DNA of 64,000 bases from the NCBI GenBank assembly GCA_050330635.1, contig JBHJNQ010000014.1, positions 1 to 64,000 of the forward strand, read 5' to 3'. Below, piece after piece: positions 8,246-17,216 of this stretch. The position numbers and the translations under genes are program-made. How positions within the stretch are numbered: position 1 is the first letter of the stretch; each line of letters begins with the position of its first letter. The notes under the pieces were generated by a model. That model was not told where the DNA came from, did not search any database, and saw only the letters and a program-made list of their open reading frames with translations. The DNA comes from CADEDH01 sp050330635 (lineage in GTDB: Bacteria; Actinomycetota; Acidimicrobiia; Acidimicrobiales; SZUA-35).

Positions 8246-9343
8246 TCAGCCGTCGGCGCTGACGTTGACGGCGGGCGCCGTCCCCTCGCCGATCGTGACG
8301 AAGCGGCTGGTATCGGGGTCGAGGAGGGCCACGGCCTCGCCCTGGGCTTCGACGACGGTGGCGGCCTCGCAGCCGGGGCCGGCCAGCGCCTCGGCCACCG
8401 TCTGGCCCTGGGCCCGGGGGAACAGCCACACCGTCCGGTAGGTGCGGAGGGCGACGAGGGCGCCGTCGGACCGGATGTCGGCGCCGGTCACGACGCCGGA
8501 CAACCCGGGGACCCCGGTCACCCCGGGCGGGGGGGCGGCGGTCGAACGGGCGGCCAGCGCCGCCAGGTCGATGGTGCCGACCGCCTCCAGGTCGGTGACG
8601 GCGTCCGGGTCGAAGGGAGGGGAGGCGGCGAACACCGTGGCCGGGGCCGGCGCCCCGATCCGGAGGCGACCCTCCTCGTCGGTCAGGCGCTTGTCGATGA
8701 TGATCAGGTCGCCGCTGACCGGATCGACGAACAGGGCCTCGGCGTCGCGTGGGCCGTCGGGGTAGCGGAAGCGGAACGTTTCGACCCCGCCGGCGGTGCC
8801 CGCCCCCTCCGGGTCGGGCTCGGCCAGCCGGTAGACCCGGATCTCGCTGCGGACCGCGTCGTTGTCACCGATGTCGGCCACGTAGAGGCGGTCGCCGTCG
8901 GACGCCAGGTCCTCGACGTCGACGGGATCGATCCCGTCGAGATCGATGTCGACGGCGCCGACTCCGACGGAGCCCGACGTCGCGCCCGACGTCGCCGGTC
9001 GGAGGTCGAGGGCGAAGAGCCGGGCCCGGTCACCGGAGTCGTTGGTGGCCCACACGGTTCCCGGATGCCGGCGGCTGGCCACCAGGCCGGACAGCTCGGT
9101 CAGTTCCGGCTCGTCGACGGTGGCCACGGTCTTGGCCTCCAGCGCGCCGCACCCACCGTCGGCCGTGGTCGCGGCCGCCGGTGCCGTTGTCGACGTCGAC
9201 GACGGGGCCGATGTGGCGGTGACCTGGGCTCCGTCGTCGGTGGTGGAAGTCCTCGATCCTAGCTCACTTTCTGTGCCCGTGCAGGCACCCAACGTGGCAG
9301 TGACGGCCATGAGGGCGAGGAACTGGAAGGGCGCGATCCGCAT
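8246..9343 (-). CDS. Secreted lipoprotein with probable beta-propeller domain
   Basis: The 365-residue protein has a lipoprotein signal (MRIAPFQFLALMAVTATLGAC) with Cys about residue 21, then a low-complexity S/T/A linker to about residue 65. The body has short repeats (GTVWATNDSGDRARLFALD, VEDLASDGDRLYVADIGDN, RDAEALFVDPVSGDLIIID) like proteins called esterase-like or TolB-like propellers. Function is unknown. ATG 9343 is chosen for its GGAGG ribosome site. It is convergent with the phosphopantetheinyl transferase and divergent from the membrane protein at 9506. Confidence 0.68.
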   Translation of the reverse strand: MRIAPFQFLALMAVTATLGACTGTESELGSRTSTTDDGAQVTATSAPSSTSTTAPAAATTADGGCGALEAKTVATVDEPELTELSGLVASRRHPGTVWATNDSGDRARLFALDLRPATSGATSGSVGVGAVDIDLDGIDPVDVEDLASDGDRLYVADIGDNDAVRSEIRVYRLAEPDPEGAGTAGGVETFRFRYPDGPRDAEALFVDPVSGDLIIIDKRLTDEEGRLRIGAPAPATVFAASPPFDPDAVTDLEAVGTIDLAALAARSTAAPPPGVTGVPGLSGVVTGADIRSDGALVALRTYRTVWLFPRAQGQTVAEALAGPGCEAATVVEAQGEAVALLDPDTSRFVTIGEGTAPAVNVSADG

Positions 9344-9412
9344 GACCTCCACCCTGGCAGGTCGACGGCGTCGCGCGGTGGCGGAGCACGAAGCAGCGGG
9401 ATGCGCGAAACT

Positions 9413-9444
9413 TGTCCTTGGGTCGACGCCCGATTGCGGATAAA
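9413..9444 (+). promoter_or_regulatory. Possible sigma-70-like promoter
   Basis: TTGTCC at 9413 and the AT-rich GGATAAAAAGG ending near 9447 stand out in a GC-rich divergent region. They could be the -35 and -10 of the gene pair starting at 9506. The spacing (about 20 bp) is not ideal, so confidence is low. Confidence 0.25.
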
Positions 9445-9505
9445 AAGGATGAGGCGTGGGTCAGGGCCACACCAGCAGGCGGAGCTGGTAGAGGGGATTT
9501 TCCCG

Positions 9506-11053
9506 TTGAATAGACGAAACAGGCCAGGGACCGGCGGCGACGCCGACGGCCCCGTACGGCGGCCACCAGGCCGACGATCGGTGTCCGGTGACCCCACGGA
9601 GCGCGTGGCCCGCCGACTTCCGAGCGCCGCCACCACCGGCGAGAACGACGCCACCCAGGCTCGCCGTCCGGTGGGTGACCGCAGCGGCGCCCCGGTCAAC
9701 GCGGCGCGGATGCGCCGGCGCGAGCCCGAGGCTGCCGCTGCCCCCGACGATCCCCGACGCGCCACGGGCCGCAGCCGGCCACCCGAGGATCCGGCGGGCG
9801 ACGCCGGTCGGTGGCGGTTCGGACGGGCTCGCGACGGCGAGCCGACGGCCGATGTCACGGCTCGCTCCCGGCGCGGTCCGCGCTCGACGTCCGAGAACCC
9901 GGTGGTGGCCGGCGGCCGTCGTCCGTCGAAGGCGGTGGCCAACGCCAGGGGCGCGGCCATGTCGGCCACCTCCCGCTCGGGGCTCGACCAGAACGCCAGG
10001 ATGGTCGATGTCCCCGCCGGCCGACCGCCGGCCTCCGACCTGTTCGGCCGGCCCGATGACGACTTCGACGACGCCACGGCACGCTTCGAGCCCCCGCCCT
10101 TCGACCCACTCGACGATCCGACCCGGGAGCCCACGCCGGCGCTGCTGGCCGCACGGGCCGAGCCGCTGGGCTCGCCGTCGGGCCTCGATCCCGTGCGCCG
10201 GCCCAAGCGGTCGAGCCGCGGTGGTCGGCCCACCAGGCCCAACGACGCGGTCCGGTCCGGTCAGGCCAGGCTCCGGCCGGCCCAGAAGCCGAAGGAGCCG
10301 TCCAAACTGCTCCTCGGCCTCGGCATGCTGGCCATCGCCGTCGTCGGTCTCGGTGTCGCCTACCTGGTCACACGGGGTGGCGGCGAGCCGGCGGGCGAGC
10401 CGACGGCGGTCGGCGACACGGTCACCACCGTGGCCGAGCGGGCTGGAGCGGCGGAGGACCCCGGTGTCACCGCCTCCACCGTGGCCGATGCCGCCGCCTC
10501 GCCGACCGCGGCCGATGCACCCTACGTGATCTTCGACGAGGCGGCGATGGGCCCCATCGACGCCGACACCCCGTACACCCTCGCCGTCGGTGCCGGTCCC
10601 GAGAGCGCCAACTACCAGCTCCTGGTCGACGAGGTACCGGCCGCCGATCCGGCACCGGAGCTGCCGCCCGCGACGTTCGCCCCCGGCCGGCACCTGCTGG
10701 TGGTGAACATCACGAGCCCGGCCGGCGACACGGCCACCAGCCCGGTGCTCGTCTACGCTCTCGACCCCCAGCCCGTGACGGGCCACCTGGTCAACCTGTC
10801 GTCGGTCAGCATCGACGGCGAGGGTTGGATCGAGGCGGTCCGGCAGTTCGACGAGTTCGTGGCGGCGGGCCACACCGAGGCTCGGCTCATGCCGAGCGCC
10901 TGGTTCCCGAGCCTCCCGGCCGGGTACTGGAACATCGTCGTCGGCGGGTTCGCCGACAGCGCGGCGGCAACCTCTTACTGCGAGCAGTTCGGTCTCGCCG
11001 TACCCGGGGACTGCTTCGCCCGCTATCTCGAACCCCCGTCTGCCGGTGGTTGA
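9506..11053 (+). CDS. Single-pass membrane protein sharing its outer domain with the next kinase
   Basis: The protein (515 residues from TTG 9506) has a long disordered, basic, R/P/A-rich cytoplasmic part, one membrane segment (LLLGLGMLAIAVVGLGVAYLV) and an outer region of about 220 residues. The last 100 residues match the tail of the adjacent kinase: GRH...NLSSVSI, FDEFVAAGH, WFPSLPAGYWNIVVGGF, then YCEQFGLAVPGDCFA with two cysteines. The ending is faintly SPOR-like. TTG 9506 has a GAGGGG ribosome site, and better codon usage begins near there. ATG 9401 or 9449 are alternatives. Its end overlaps the kinase start by 8 bp, so joint function is likely. Confidence 0.7.
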   Translation: MNRRNRPGTGGDADGPVRRPPGRRSVSGDPTERVARRLPSAATTGENDATQARRPVGDRSGAPVNAARMRRREPEAAAAPDDPRRATGRSRPPEDPAGDAGRWRFGRARDGEPTADVTARSRRGPRSTSENPVVAGGRRPSKAVANARGAAMSATSRSGLDQNARMVDVPAGRPPASDLFGRPDDDFDDATARFEPPPFDPLDDPTREPTPALLAARAEPLGSPSGLDPVRRPKRSSRGGRPTRPNDAVRSGQARLRPAQKPKEPSKLLLGLGMLAIAVVGLGVAYLVTRGGGEPAGEPTAVGDTVTTVAERAGAAEDPGVTASTVADAAASPTAADAPYVIFDEAAMGPIDADTPYTLAVGAGPESANYQLLVDEVPAADPAPELPPATFAPGRHLLVVNITSPAGDTATSPVLVYALDPQPVTGHLVNLSSVSIDGEGWIEAVRQFDEFVAAGHTEARLMPSAWFPSLPAGYWNIVVGGFADSAAATSYCEQFGLAVPGDCFARYLEPPSAGG

Positions 11054-12875
11054 CGATGCGGCGACCATCGATCTCGGCATCGCCGGTCTCGGCCCAGCGG
11101 TCCGCATCGGCAGCGGCGGCTTCGCCGACGTCTTCCGGGCTCCGCAGATTAACCTCCGACGCGAGGTAGCGGTCAAGGTTCTCCGGGCCCCGGCCGACGA
11201 CGCCCAGGCTCGGATGCGGTTCGAGCGCGAGTGCCACGCCCTCGGCGCCGTGTCCGGGCATCCGAACATCGTCGGGGTCCACGAGGGGGGCTTCACCCCG
11301 GACGGGCGGGCCTACCTGATCATGGAGTTCTTTCCCGGGGGTTCGCTGCGCGACCGCCTCGACCGGGATGGCCCGCTCCCACCGTCCGAGGTCGCCGACG
11401 TGGGCCGGAAGATCGGGCGGGCCCTTGGTGTGGCCCACGAGGCGGGTGTGGTCCACCGGGACGTGAAGCCGGCCAACATCCTCGTGTCGGCGTGGGGGGA
11501 GCCGGCCCTGGCCGATTTCGGGATCGCGCGCGTCGACGGTGGTCAGCAGACCGCCACCGGTCTCGTGACCGCCAGCTTCATCCACGCCGCCCCCGAGGTG
11601 TTGGAGGGGGCGAGCCCGTCGCCCAGCTCCGACCTGTACTCCCTCGGATCGACCCTGTTCGAGCTCTTCACCGGGGTGGCCCCCCATTTCCGGCCCGACG
11701 ACGAGTCGGTGTGGGCTCTCATGAACCGGGTCGTCTCGGAGCCCGTCCCCGACCCGGCCACCGTGGGTATGCCGGAACCGCTGGCGTCGACCGTGCGCCG
11801 GGCCACCGCCCGGCGACCGGCCGACCGCTTCTCCCGGGCGTCCGACTTCGTGACCGCCCTGTCGGCGGGCGGTGGCCCGGCCCCGAGCTCCCACCCGGTG
11901 ACCGTGCCGTCGCCGCCGCCGTCGAAACCACCCGCCGACCGCTGGTCCACGCCCCAGCTGGCGGCCGAGCCCACCGTCTACATGACACCGAGCGAGCCCT
12001 CCACCCCGCTCCTCGCCTTCGGCCAACCGACCCTCGTCCAGCCCCCGGGAGACGTCCCCTTGGCCCGGAGGGGGCCGGCGGGGCCCGGTTCGTCCCTGGC
12101 GGGGCCGGGCCCGTACCCCTCCCCCGGGGCCCACCCGGCGCCGTCGCCACCCTTCGACGACCGTCTGGCCTCGTCGCCGTCGCCGCGGATGCCCGACACC
12201 GCCACCCCGGCACCCTGGCGCACGGGCAGGTCTCCTGCCGCCATCCTCGCCGCCACGGTCGCTGCGGTCGTCGTGGTGGTCGGTCTCGGGGTCGCAGCCC
12301 GGTTGATCCTCCCGTCCGGGTCGGACGAGCTCGATCGCCCGGTGCTGGGCCTGGCGGCCGCCGACATCGGGCCGCTACAGGCAGGATCGAGCTATCAGAT
12401 CTCCGTGACCGGCCCCGGGGTGGACGGGTCGGCGGGCTTCCAGACGTTGGTCGACGGCACGCCCGTCGGCCCGCTCACGATCGGTGAGCTCGAACCGTTC
12501 GCCCCACCGGCCGGCCGCCACCAGCTCCAGATCCAGGTGACCCGCCAGGACGAGGTCGCCGTGACCGAGCCCGTCGAGTTCTACGCCATCGGCGACGCTC
12601 CGGACGCCGGGTTCCGGGCCAACCTCGCCTCGCTGAGCATCGGTTCGGAGAACTGGCCGGCCGCCCTCGACGCCTTCGACCGGCTGGTGGCCGCCGGTCA
12701 CGACGACCTCCAGCTCCTGACCAGCGACGCCTTTCCGTCGCTCCGACCGGGCTTCTGGAACCTCTTCGTCCCGGGGTTCGGCCAGGACCGGCAGGCCGCC
12801 GAGGCCTACTGCGCCGAGTTCGATCTCGCCATCCCAAACGAGTGCTTCGCCTCCCGCTTCGACCCGGAGGGGTGA
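11046..12875 (+). CDS. Transmembrane serine/threonine protein kinase
   Basis: This Hanks-type kinase has 609 residues. Its catalytic domain (about 15-275) shows the glycine loop GSGGFADVF, the lysine in VAVKVL, the catalytic loop HRDVKPANI and the DFG motif ADFGIARVDG. The activation segment ends AAPEVLEG. A proline-rich juxtamembrane linker runs to about 385, then one membrane segment (AAILAATVAAVVVVVGLGV). The outer domain of about 180 residues is not PASTA. It resembles the outer domain of the preceding gene and ends YCAEFDLAIPNECFA. Start GTG 11046 overlaps the upstream stop. Ligand and substrates are unknown. Confidence 0.88.
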   Translation: MVDDAATIDLGIAGLGPAVRIGSGGFADVFRAPQINLRREVAVKVLRAPADDAQARMRFERECHALGAVSGHPNIVGVHEGGFTPDGRAYLIMEFFPGGSLRDRLDRDGPLPPSEVADVGRKIGRALGVAHEAGVVHRDVKPANILVSAWGEPALADFGIARVDGGQQTATGLVTASFIHAAPEVLEGASPSPSSDLYSLGSTLFELFTGVAPHFRPDDESVWALMNRVVSEPVPDPATVGMPEPLASTVRRATARRPADRFSRASDFVTALSAGGGPAPSSHPVTVPSPPPSKPPADRWSTPQLAAEPTVYMTPSEPSTPLLAFGQPTLVQPPGDVPLARRGPAGPGSSLAGPGPYPSPGAHPAPSPPFDDRLASSPSPRMPDTATPAPWRTGRSPAAILAATVAAVVVVVGLGVAARLILPSGSDELDRPVLGLAAADIGPLQAGSSYQISVTGPGVDGSAGFQTLVDGTPVGPLTIGELEPFAPPAGRHQLQIQVTRQDEVAVTEPVEFYAIGDAPDAGFRANLASLSIGSENWPAALDAFDRLVAAGHDDLQLLTSDAFPSLRPGFWNLFVPGFGQDRQAAEAYCAEFDLAIPNECFASRFDPEG

Positions 12876-12920
12876 TCGGCAACTTGGGCCGGTCGTGCCG
12901 GTACTGGAACACTGGGCCCG

Positions 12921-14225
12921 ATGCGATCGCCGATGACGGTCTTCCACGGCTGGAAGGTGGTGGGAGCAGGGGCTGCGATCCAGGCGCTCCACAGTGGCCT
13001 GATGAACCTGGCGTTCGGGAACTACGCCGTGGTGCTCGAACGGGAGTACGGCTGGAGCAAGACACTGTTCTCGGCCGCCTACTCACTGACGAGGGTCGAG
13101 AGCGGGCTGCTCGGACCGGCTCAGGGATGGGCCCTCGACCGGTACGGCACCAAGCGGGTGATGCGGCTCGGCGTGGTGGTGATGACCATCGGCTTCCTGC
13201 TGTTCAGCCAGATCCGCACCGCCCCGCAGTTCTTCGGGGCCTACCTGGTCATGTCGGTGGGGATGAGCCTGTCCGGCTTCCTGTCCATCACCACCGCCAC
13301 CGTCCGCTGGTTCGAGCGTAAGCGGGCCCGGGCCCTGGCCCTGTCCGGCACCGGGTTCGCCATCGGCGGGATCGTCACCCCCGGGGTGGTGTGGTTGCTC
13401 GAGACCCACGGCTGGCGGTGGACGGCGGGGCTCAGCGCCGTGCTGTTCTTCGCCGTCGCCATGCCCCTCGTCTCGGTGTTCGGCCCGTCGCCGGCCGAGT
13501 TGGGCCAGCCGGTGGACGGGACACCGTCGGCGGGCCTCGACGCCCGAGCCCGGGCCGAGGGGGTGACCGATGTCCACTTCACCGCCACCGAAGCGCTGCG
13601 GACCCAGGCCTTCTGGATGATCTCCCTCGGCCACGCCTCCGCCCTGTTGGTGGTGGGGGCCGTCATCGCCCATCTCCCCCTGTACCTGACGACGGAGCAG
13701 GGCATGACGCTCCAGCAGGCCAGCTTCGTCGGTGGCGCCCTCCCCCTGCTCCAGCTCGTCGGCCAACTCGTGGGCGGGGTGCTCGGTGACCGGTTCAACA
13801 AGCGGCTGCTGGCGTCGTGCGCCATGCTGGGTCACATGGCGGGGCTCCTGCTGTTGACCTACGCCACGTCGCGGTGGATGATCTGGCTCTTCATCCCCCT
13901 GCACGGGCTGGCGTGGGGCATCAGAGGCCCGCTGATGCAGGCGCTGCGGGCCGACTACTTCGGCGCCACCTCGTTCGGCAAGATCATGGGCCTCTCGTCG
14001 CTGGTCGTGATGCTCGGCATGATCGGTGGCCCGCTGCTGGCGGGGATACTGGCCGACACGACCGGCTCCTATCGCCTGGGCTTCACGATCCTCGCCTTCC
14101 TGGCCGGAGCGGGGCTGACGTTCTTCGTCCTGGCCTCCCCGCCCTCGCCGCCGGGGCGCGGCCCCGTGCCGGAGGCGCCGGAACCGGCCGCCGATGCCCT
14201 CACCACTCCGGGAGCTCCGGGATGA
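12921..14225 (+). CDS. MFS transporter, monocarboxylate/oxalate-formate-like
   Basis: The 434-residue protein has about 12 hydrophobic segments in two halves. A loop motif between the second and third segments (GPAQGWALDRYGTKRVM) is typical of the MFS. The second-half loop reads GGVLGDRFNKRL. The pattern, with HGWKVV at the start and long conserved glycine-rich helices, resembles the monocarboxylate/oxalate-formate antiporter group, so a small organic acid is a reasonable guess. ATG 12921 follows the kinase gene by 45 bp. The C-tail is proline-rich and cytosolic. The substrate is not determined. Confidence 0.8.
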   Translation: MRSPMTVFHGWKVVGAGAAIQALHSGLMNLAFGNYAVVLEREYGWSKTLFSAAYSLTRVESGLLGPAQGWALDRYGTKRVMRLGVVVMTIGFLLFSQIRTAPQFFGAYLVMSVGMSLSGFLSITTATVRWFERKRARALALSGTGFAIGGIVTPGVVWLLETHGWRWTAGLSAVLFFAVAMPLVSVFGPSPAELGQPVDGTPSAGLDARARAEGVTDVHFTATEALRTQAFWMISLGHASALLVVGAVIAHLPLYLTTEQGMTLQQASFVGGALPLLQLVGQLVGGVLGDRFNKRLLASCAMLGHMAGLLLLTYATSRWMIWLFIPLHGLAWGIRGPLMQALRADYFGATSFGKIMGLSSLVVMLGMIGGPLLAGILADTTGSYRLGFTILAFLAGAGLTFFVLASPPSPPGRGPVPEAPEPAADALTTPGAPG

Positions 14226-14347
14226 CACGAGCGGTGGGCAGCCGACGCCGACCGCACCCTGTGGCGCGACAGCATCGGCGACCTGTTCGCCCGCCGTCCC
14301 GGCTCCCGCCTCCCCTCTCGACGATGGGCTCGGCGGGTCGGACCGGA

Positions 14348-14689
14348 TCAGTGAGCGGGCGGCCGGGCGGCGAGGGCCCGGCCCACCACGTCGAGCTCGG
14401 CCGGTGCCACCACGCCGGTGTCGGCCAACAGGCGCTCCAGCGCCCGTTGCCAGCACCCCCAGTAGTCGTAGTCGTCGGCGTGGGCGATCTCGGTCTCGTG
14501 CTCACCGATGGTGGCGATCAGGCCCTGGCGGAACCGTTCCCAGTCGAGCAGGTCCCGTTCCCGGAGCCGCATGGTGGTGGCGAACAGCCGGGACTGCCAG
14601 GGGGCGGTGAAGACCAGTTCCCCGTTGGCCCGCGGTGGAGCGGCCGGGCCGTCGTCGTCGAGCGGGTCGCCGGCGCCGTCGCCGCTCAC
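14348..14689 (-). CDS. Nitrile hydratase accessory (activator) protein
   Basis: This 113-residue protein is the third gene of a nitrile hydratase operon. It shows the small accessory-protein signature: NGELVFTAPWQSRLFATTMRL, then DWERFRQGLI and YDYWGCWQRALERLL. Such proteins insert or exchange the cobalt-loaded alpha subunit during maturation. The GTG at 14689 overlaps the alpha-subunit stop by 4 bp (GTGA). The start is set by that overlap, because longer readings run in a frame that is not coding inside the alpha gene. Confidence 0.87.
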   Translation of the reverse strand: MSGDGAGDPLDDDGPAAPPRANGELVFTAPWQSRLFATTMRLRERDLLDWERFRQGLIATIGEHETEIAHADDYDYWGCWQRALERLLADTGVVAPAELDVVGRALAARPPAH

Positions 14690-15315
14690 CGGTCGACCTC
14701 GACGCGGGCCACGCCGATCATGGCGTCGCGGGTCACGAGCTCCCGCAGCTCGTCCTCGGTCAGGTGGTCGGTGCCCGCCGGCCGCTCGGGGAGGACCAGG
14801 TAGCGGACCTCGGCGCTCGAGTCCCATACCTGGATGGTGACGTCGGGCTCGAGGGCGAGCCCCATCTCTTCGAGCACGGCCCGGGGCTCCCGCACGATCC
14901 GCGACCGGTACTCGGGCGACTTGTACCAGGCCGGGGGCAGGCCGAGGATCGTCCAGGGGTAGCAGGAGCACAGGGTGCAGCAGACGACGTTGTGGAGCCC
15001 GGGCCCGTTGGCCACCACCTCCAGTCGCTCGAGCCGACCGGGGTTGACGCCGACCTCGGTCACCGCCGCCGTGGCGTCGGCCAGGAGCCGGTCCCGGAAG
15101 CCATCGTCGATCCAGGCCCTGGCCACGACCGAGGCACCGATCATGGGCCCGATCCGCTCGTTCCACGTCTCCAGATAGTGGTCGACCTCGGTCTCGGTGA
15201 GCAGGCCCTTGTCGATCAGGATGGCCTCGAGCGCCTCGGCCCGGATGGCCTGGCCCCGTCGGAGCGGATCGTCGTGGTCGTGGTGATGCTCATGATCGTC
15301 GTGGTCGTGGGTCAT
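14686..15315 (-). CDS. nthA: Nitrile hydratase alpha subunit, cobalt type
   Basis: It is the metal-bearing subunit that hydrates nitriles to amides. The 209-residue protein has the metal claw at residues 112-118, CCTLCSC, in which CTLCSC is the cobalt-type form and an extra cysteine precedes it. YPWTILGLPPAWYKS follows. The first 16 residues hold seven histidines among acidic residues (MTHDHDDHEHHHDHDD), which could bind cobalt; that is unusual to my knowledge. ATG 15315 overlaps the beta-subunit stop. Gene order beta-alpha-activator matches high-molecular-mass cobalt nitrile hydratases. Thiocyanate hydrolase is a related alternative. Confidence 0.9.
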   Translation of the reverse strand: MTHDHDDHEHHHDHDDPLRRGQAIRAEALEAILIDKGLLTETEVDHYLETWNERIGPMIGASVVARAWIDDGFRDRLLADATAAVTEVGVNPGRLERLEVVANGPGLHNVVCCTLCSCYPWTILGLPPAWYKSPEYRSRIVREPRAVLEEMGLALEPDVTIQVWDSSAEVRYLVLPERPAGTDHLTEDELRELVTRDAMIGVARVEVDR

Positions 15316-16043
15316 GGTCGTGCTCCTCGGTTCTCGGTGGCCGCCGGGGAGGCGGGACCATCCTCGTCGGGTCGAAGGTAGGTCTCGAACAGGTCGAGGT
15401 GGCAGCGCTGGGCCGGGTCGGCGTCGGGGCCCCACAGCTCGGTGGCGTCGAAGGCGACGGCGTAGACGTGGGTGGGTTGTTCCCCCTCACCATGCGCCAT
15501 GGTGTCGGGCAGGGTGAAGGCGGGATAGACCCGCACCACGCGACCTCGCCGGCCCCGGGCGTAGCGGGGGAGCCGGTGGTGGCCTCGGCGGGGGGCGTGG
15601 TCGAGGGTGACGACGGGCTCGCCCACGGTGTAGCGAGGTGGCCGGTCGATGGGGCGAACGAAGCCCGGGTCGCCGTCCCGGGTGGCCTCGAGTCCCTCGG
15701 TCGGCTGGAGGCTGGGCGGGGGCGTGGTGGCCGCCGGGTCGACGCCGAGGGCCCGCACCGCCGCCTCCACCTCGGCGGTCGAGGCGATCCCCTGCTCGAC
15801 GAGGGCGACCTCGACGGCGGCCAGCCACCGACCCCAGTAGCCGATGGGAAGGTAGCTCCGGGGGTCGATCCGCTCGATCCGGTGGCGATGGGCGTCGATG
15901 TTCGTCCGTCCGGCCCGCATGAGGGCGAACAGGGCCGCTCCGGCCAGCGCCTCCCATCGGCTGTCGACCCTCACCCGCTCCTCCGGAACATAGGGCACGG
16001 GCCCGTACCCCTCGACCCCGCCCATGTCGTGCATGCCATCCAT
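15312..16043 (-). CDS. nthB: Nitrile hydratase beta subunit
   Basis: The 243-residue protein begins MDGMHDMGGVEGYGPV, the classic opening of the beta chain, continues with FALMRAGRTNIDAHRHRIERI and PIGYWGRWLAAVE, and ends in the SH3-like barrel with HHRLPRYARGRRGRVVRVY and THVYAVAFDATELWG. It packs against the alpha subunit around the cobalt site. ATG 16043 gives the canonical start. It is the first gene of the beta-alpha-activator operon and is divergent from the betaine-type binding protein, with a 75-bp shared promoter region. Confidence 0.9.
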   Translation of the reverse strand: MDGMHDMGGVEGYGPVPYVPEERVRVDSRWEALAGAALFALMRAGRTNIDAHRHRIERIDPRSYLPIGYWGRWLAAVEVALVEQGIASTAEVEAAVRALGVDPAATTPPPSLQPTEGLEATRDGDPGFVRPIDRPPRYTVGEPVVTLDHAPRRGHHRLPRYARGRRGRVVRVYPAFTLPDTMAHGEGEQPTHVYAVAFDATELWGPDADPAQRCHLDLFETYLRPDEDGPASPAATENRGARP

Positions 16044-16118
16044 GGCTCGACCGTAGCCGGCCCGGCGGGCCCCGCTCACCGTCACGCTACGGTGGGCGCC
16101 CACCCAGACGCTGATGAG

Positions 16119-17186
16119 GTGAGCAGCCCGCACGTGCCGAACGACCACTCCAACCCCACCGGGCCCCGTCGCCGGCGACGGGACGGCGCCCCCCGGTCGC
16201 GGGCGACCTCTCCTCGGAGCGGGCCGATGGCCGCCCTGACCGCCGTCGCCCTCCTCGTCGCCTCCTGTGGGGGGGATCCGGTGGCGGAGGGGCCGACGAC
16301 CACACCGTTCGAACCGAAGGCCATCATCAACCTGGTGGTCAACGACTGGACGGCATCGGCCCTCGACGTGGCCCTGGCCGAACGCCTCATCGAGCGCCAC
16401 CTGGGCCACCCGGTCGTGCCCGTCAGGGTCGACTCGACCACCGAGATGTACGAGGGCCTGGCCGACGGCTCGGTCGACGCGGTGCTGGAGATCTGGCCAT
16501 CGGCCATGACCGAGCGCGATCGGGGCTACTTCGAGCGGGGGGAGGTGGCCGAGCTCGGTTCGCTCGGCCCCGTCGGCAAGGTCGGCTGGTACGTGCCCCG
16601 CTACCTGGTGGAGGAACATCCCGAGCTGGCCGACTGGCAGGGGCTGGCCACCCCGGAGGCGGCCGCCCTGTTCGCCACGCCCGAGACCGCCCCCGCCGGT
16701 CGGCTCCTCGGCACCGCGCCCGACTACCAGCAGTTCGATCAGCAGCTGATCGACGGCCTCGGACTGCCTTTCGAGCTCGTCTACTCCGGTTCGGAGGCGG
16801 CCACGATGGCCGAGCTGGAGGCCCGGACCTCGGCGCGGGAACCGGTCCTCGTCTACTGGTGGTCCCCGACGGCCGCCGTGGCCGCCTTCGACCTGGTCAA
16901 CGTGAGCCTGCCGCCCCGCAACGAGGCCTGCGCCGCCGCCGCCGAGGCCGGTCAGCCCATCCGCTGCGACTACCCCGACGACCATCTGCTGAAGGCGGCC
17001 TCGCTCGAACTCGAGACCAGGGCCCCCGAGGTCCACCGGTTCCTCACCGCCTTCACCCTGACCGTCGATGACCAGCTGCGCCTACTGGAGGACGTCGAGC
17101 GTGACGGCCTCACGATCGACGAGGCCGTCGACCAGTGGGTTGCCGCCAACGAGCCGGTCTGGCGGGCCTGGCTGGAGGAGGGTTGA
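16119..17186 (+). CDS. Glycine betaine/proline-type ABC substrate-binding lipoprotein
   Basis: The protein has 355 residues from GTG 16119. An arginine-rich N-region leads into a signal ending in a lipobox (MAALTAVALLVASCGG). ATG 16227 is an alternative start giving 319 residues. The mature part has the OpuAC-like fold: INLVVNDWTASALDVALAERL, the acidic EIWPSAMTERDRGYF, and YWWSPTAAVAAFD. Such proteins hand quaternary amines to an ABC importer. No permease or ATPase gene is adjacent, so this is an orphan component, and its ligand could differ. Confidence 0.78.
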   Translation: MSSPHVPNDHSNPTGPRRRRRDGAPRSRATSPRSGPMAALTAVALLVASCGGDPVAEGPTTTPFEPKAIINLVVNDWTASALDVALAERLIERHLGHPVVPVRVDSTTEMYEGLADGSVDAVLEIWPSAMTERDRGYFERGEVAELGSLGPVGKVGWYVPRYLVEEHPELADWQGLATPEAAALFATPETAPAGRLLGTAPDYQQFDQQLIDGLGLPFELVYSGSEAATMAELEARTSAREPVLVYWWSPTAAVAAFDLVNVSLPPRNEACAAAAEAGQPIRCDYPDDHLLKAASLELETRAPEVHRFLTAFTLTVDDQLRLLEDVERDGLTIDEAVDQWVAANEPVWRAWLEEG

Positions 17187-17190
17187 CGAC

Positions 17191-17213
17191 GGCCCGGTCC
17201 CTTCGACCGGGCC
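17191..17213. terminator. Bidirectional hairpin terminator
   Basis: GGCCCGGTC at 17191-17199 and GACCGGGCC at 17205-17213 form a perfect 9-bp stem around a CCTTC loop. It sits exactly in the 30-bp gap between the convergent binding-protein and photolyase genes. No U-run follows, as is common in high-GC genomes. Confidence 0.7.
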
Positions 17214-17216
17214 CCG

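Noticed and set aside
9461..11296. 611-residue minus-strand open frame.
   Set aside because: It lies antisense to the membrane-protein and kinase genes, which show clear domains. Its sequence is low-complexity and unlike any family.
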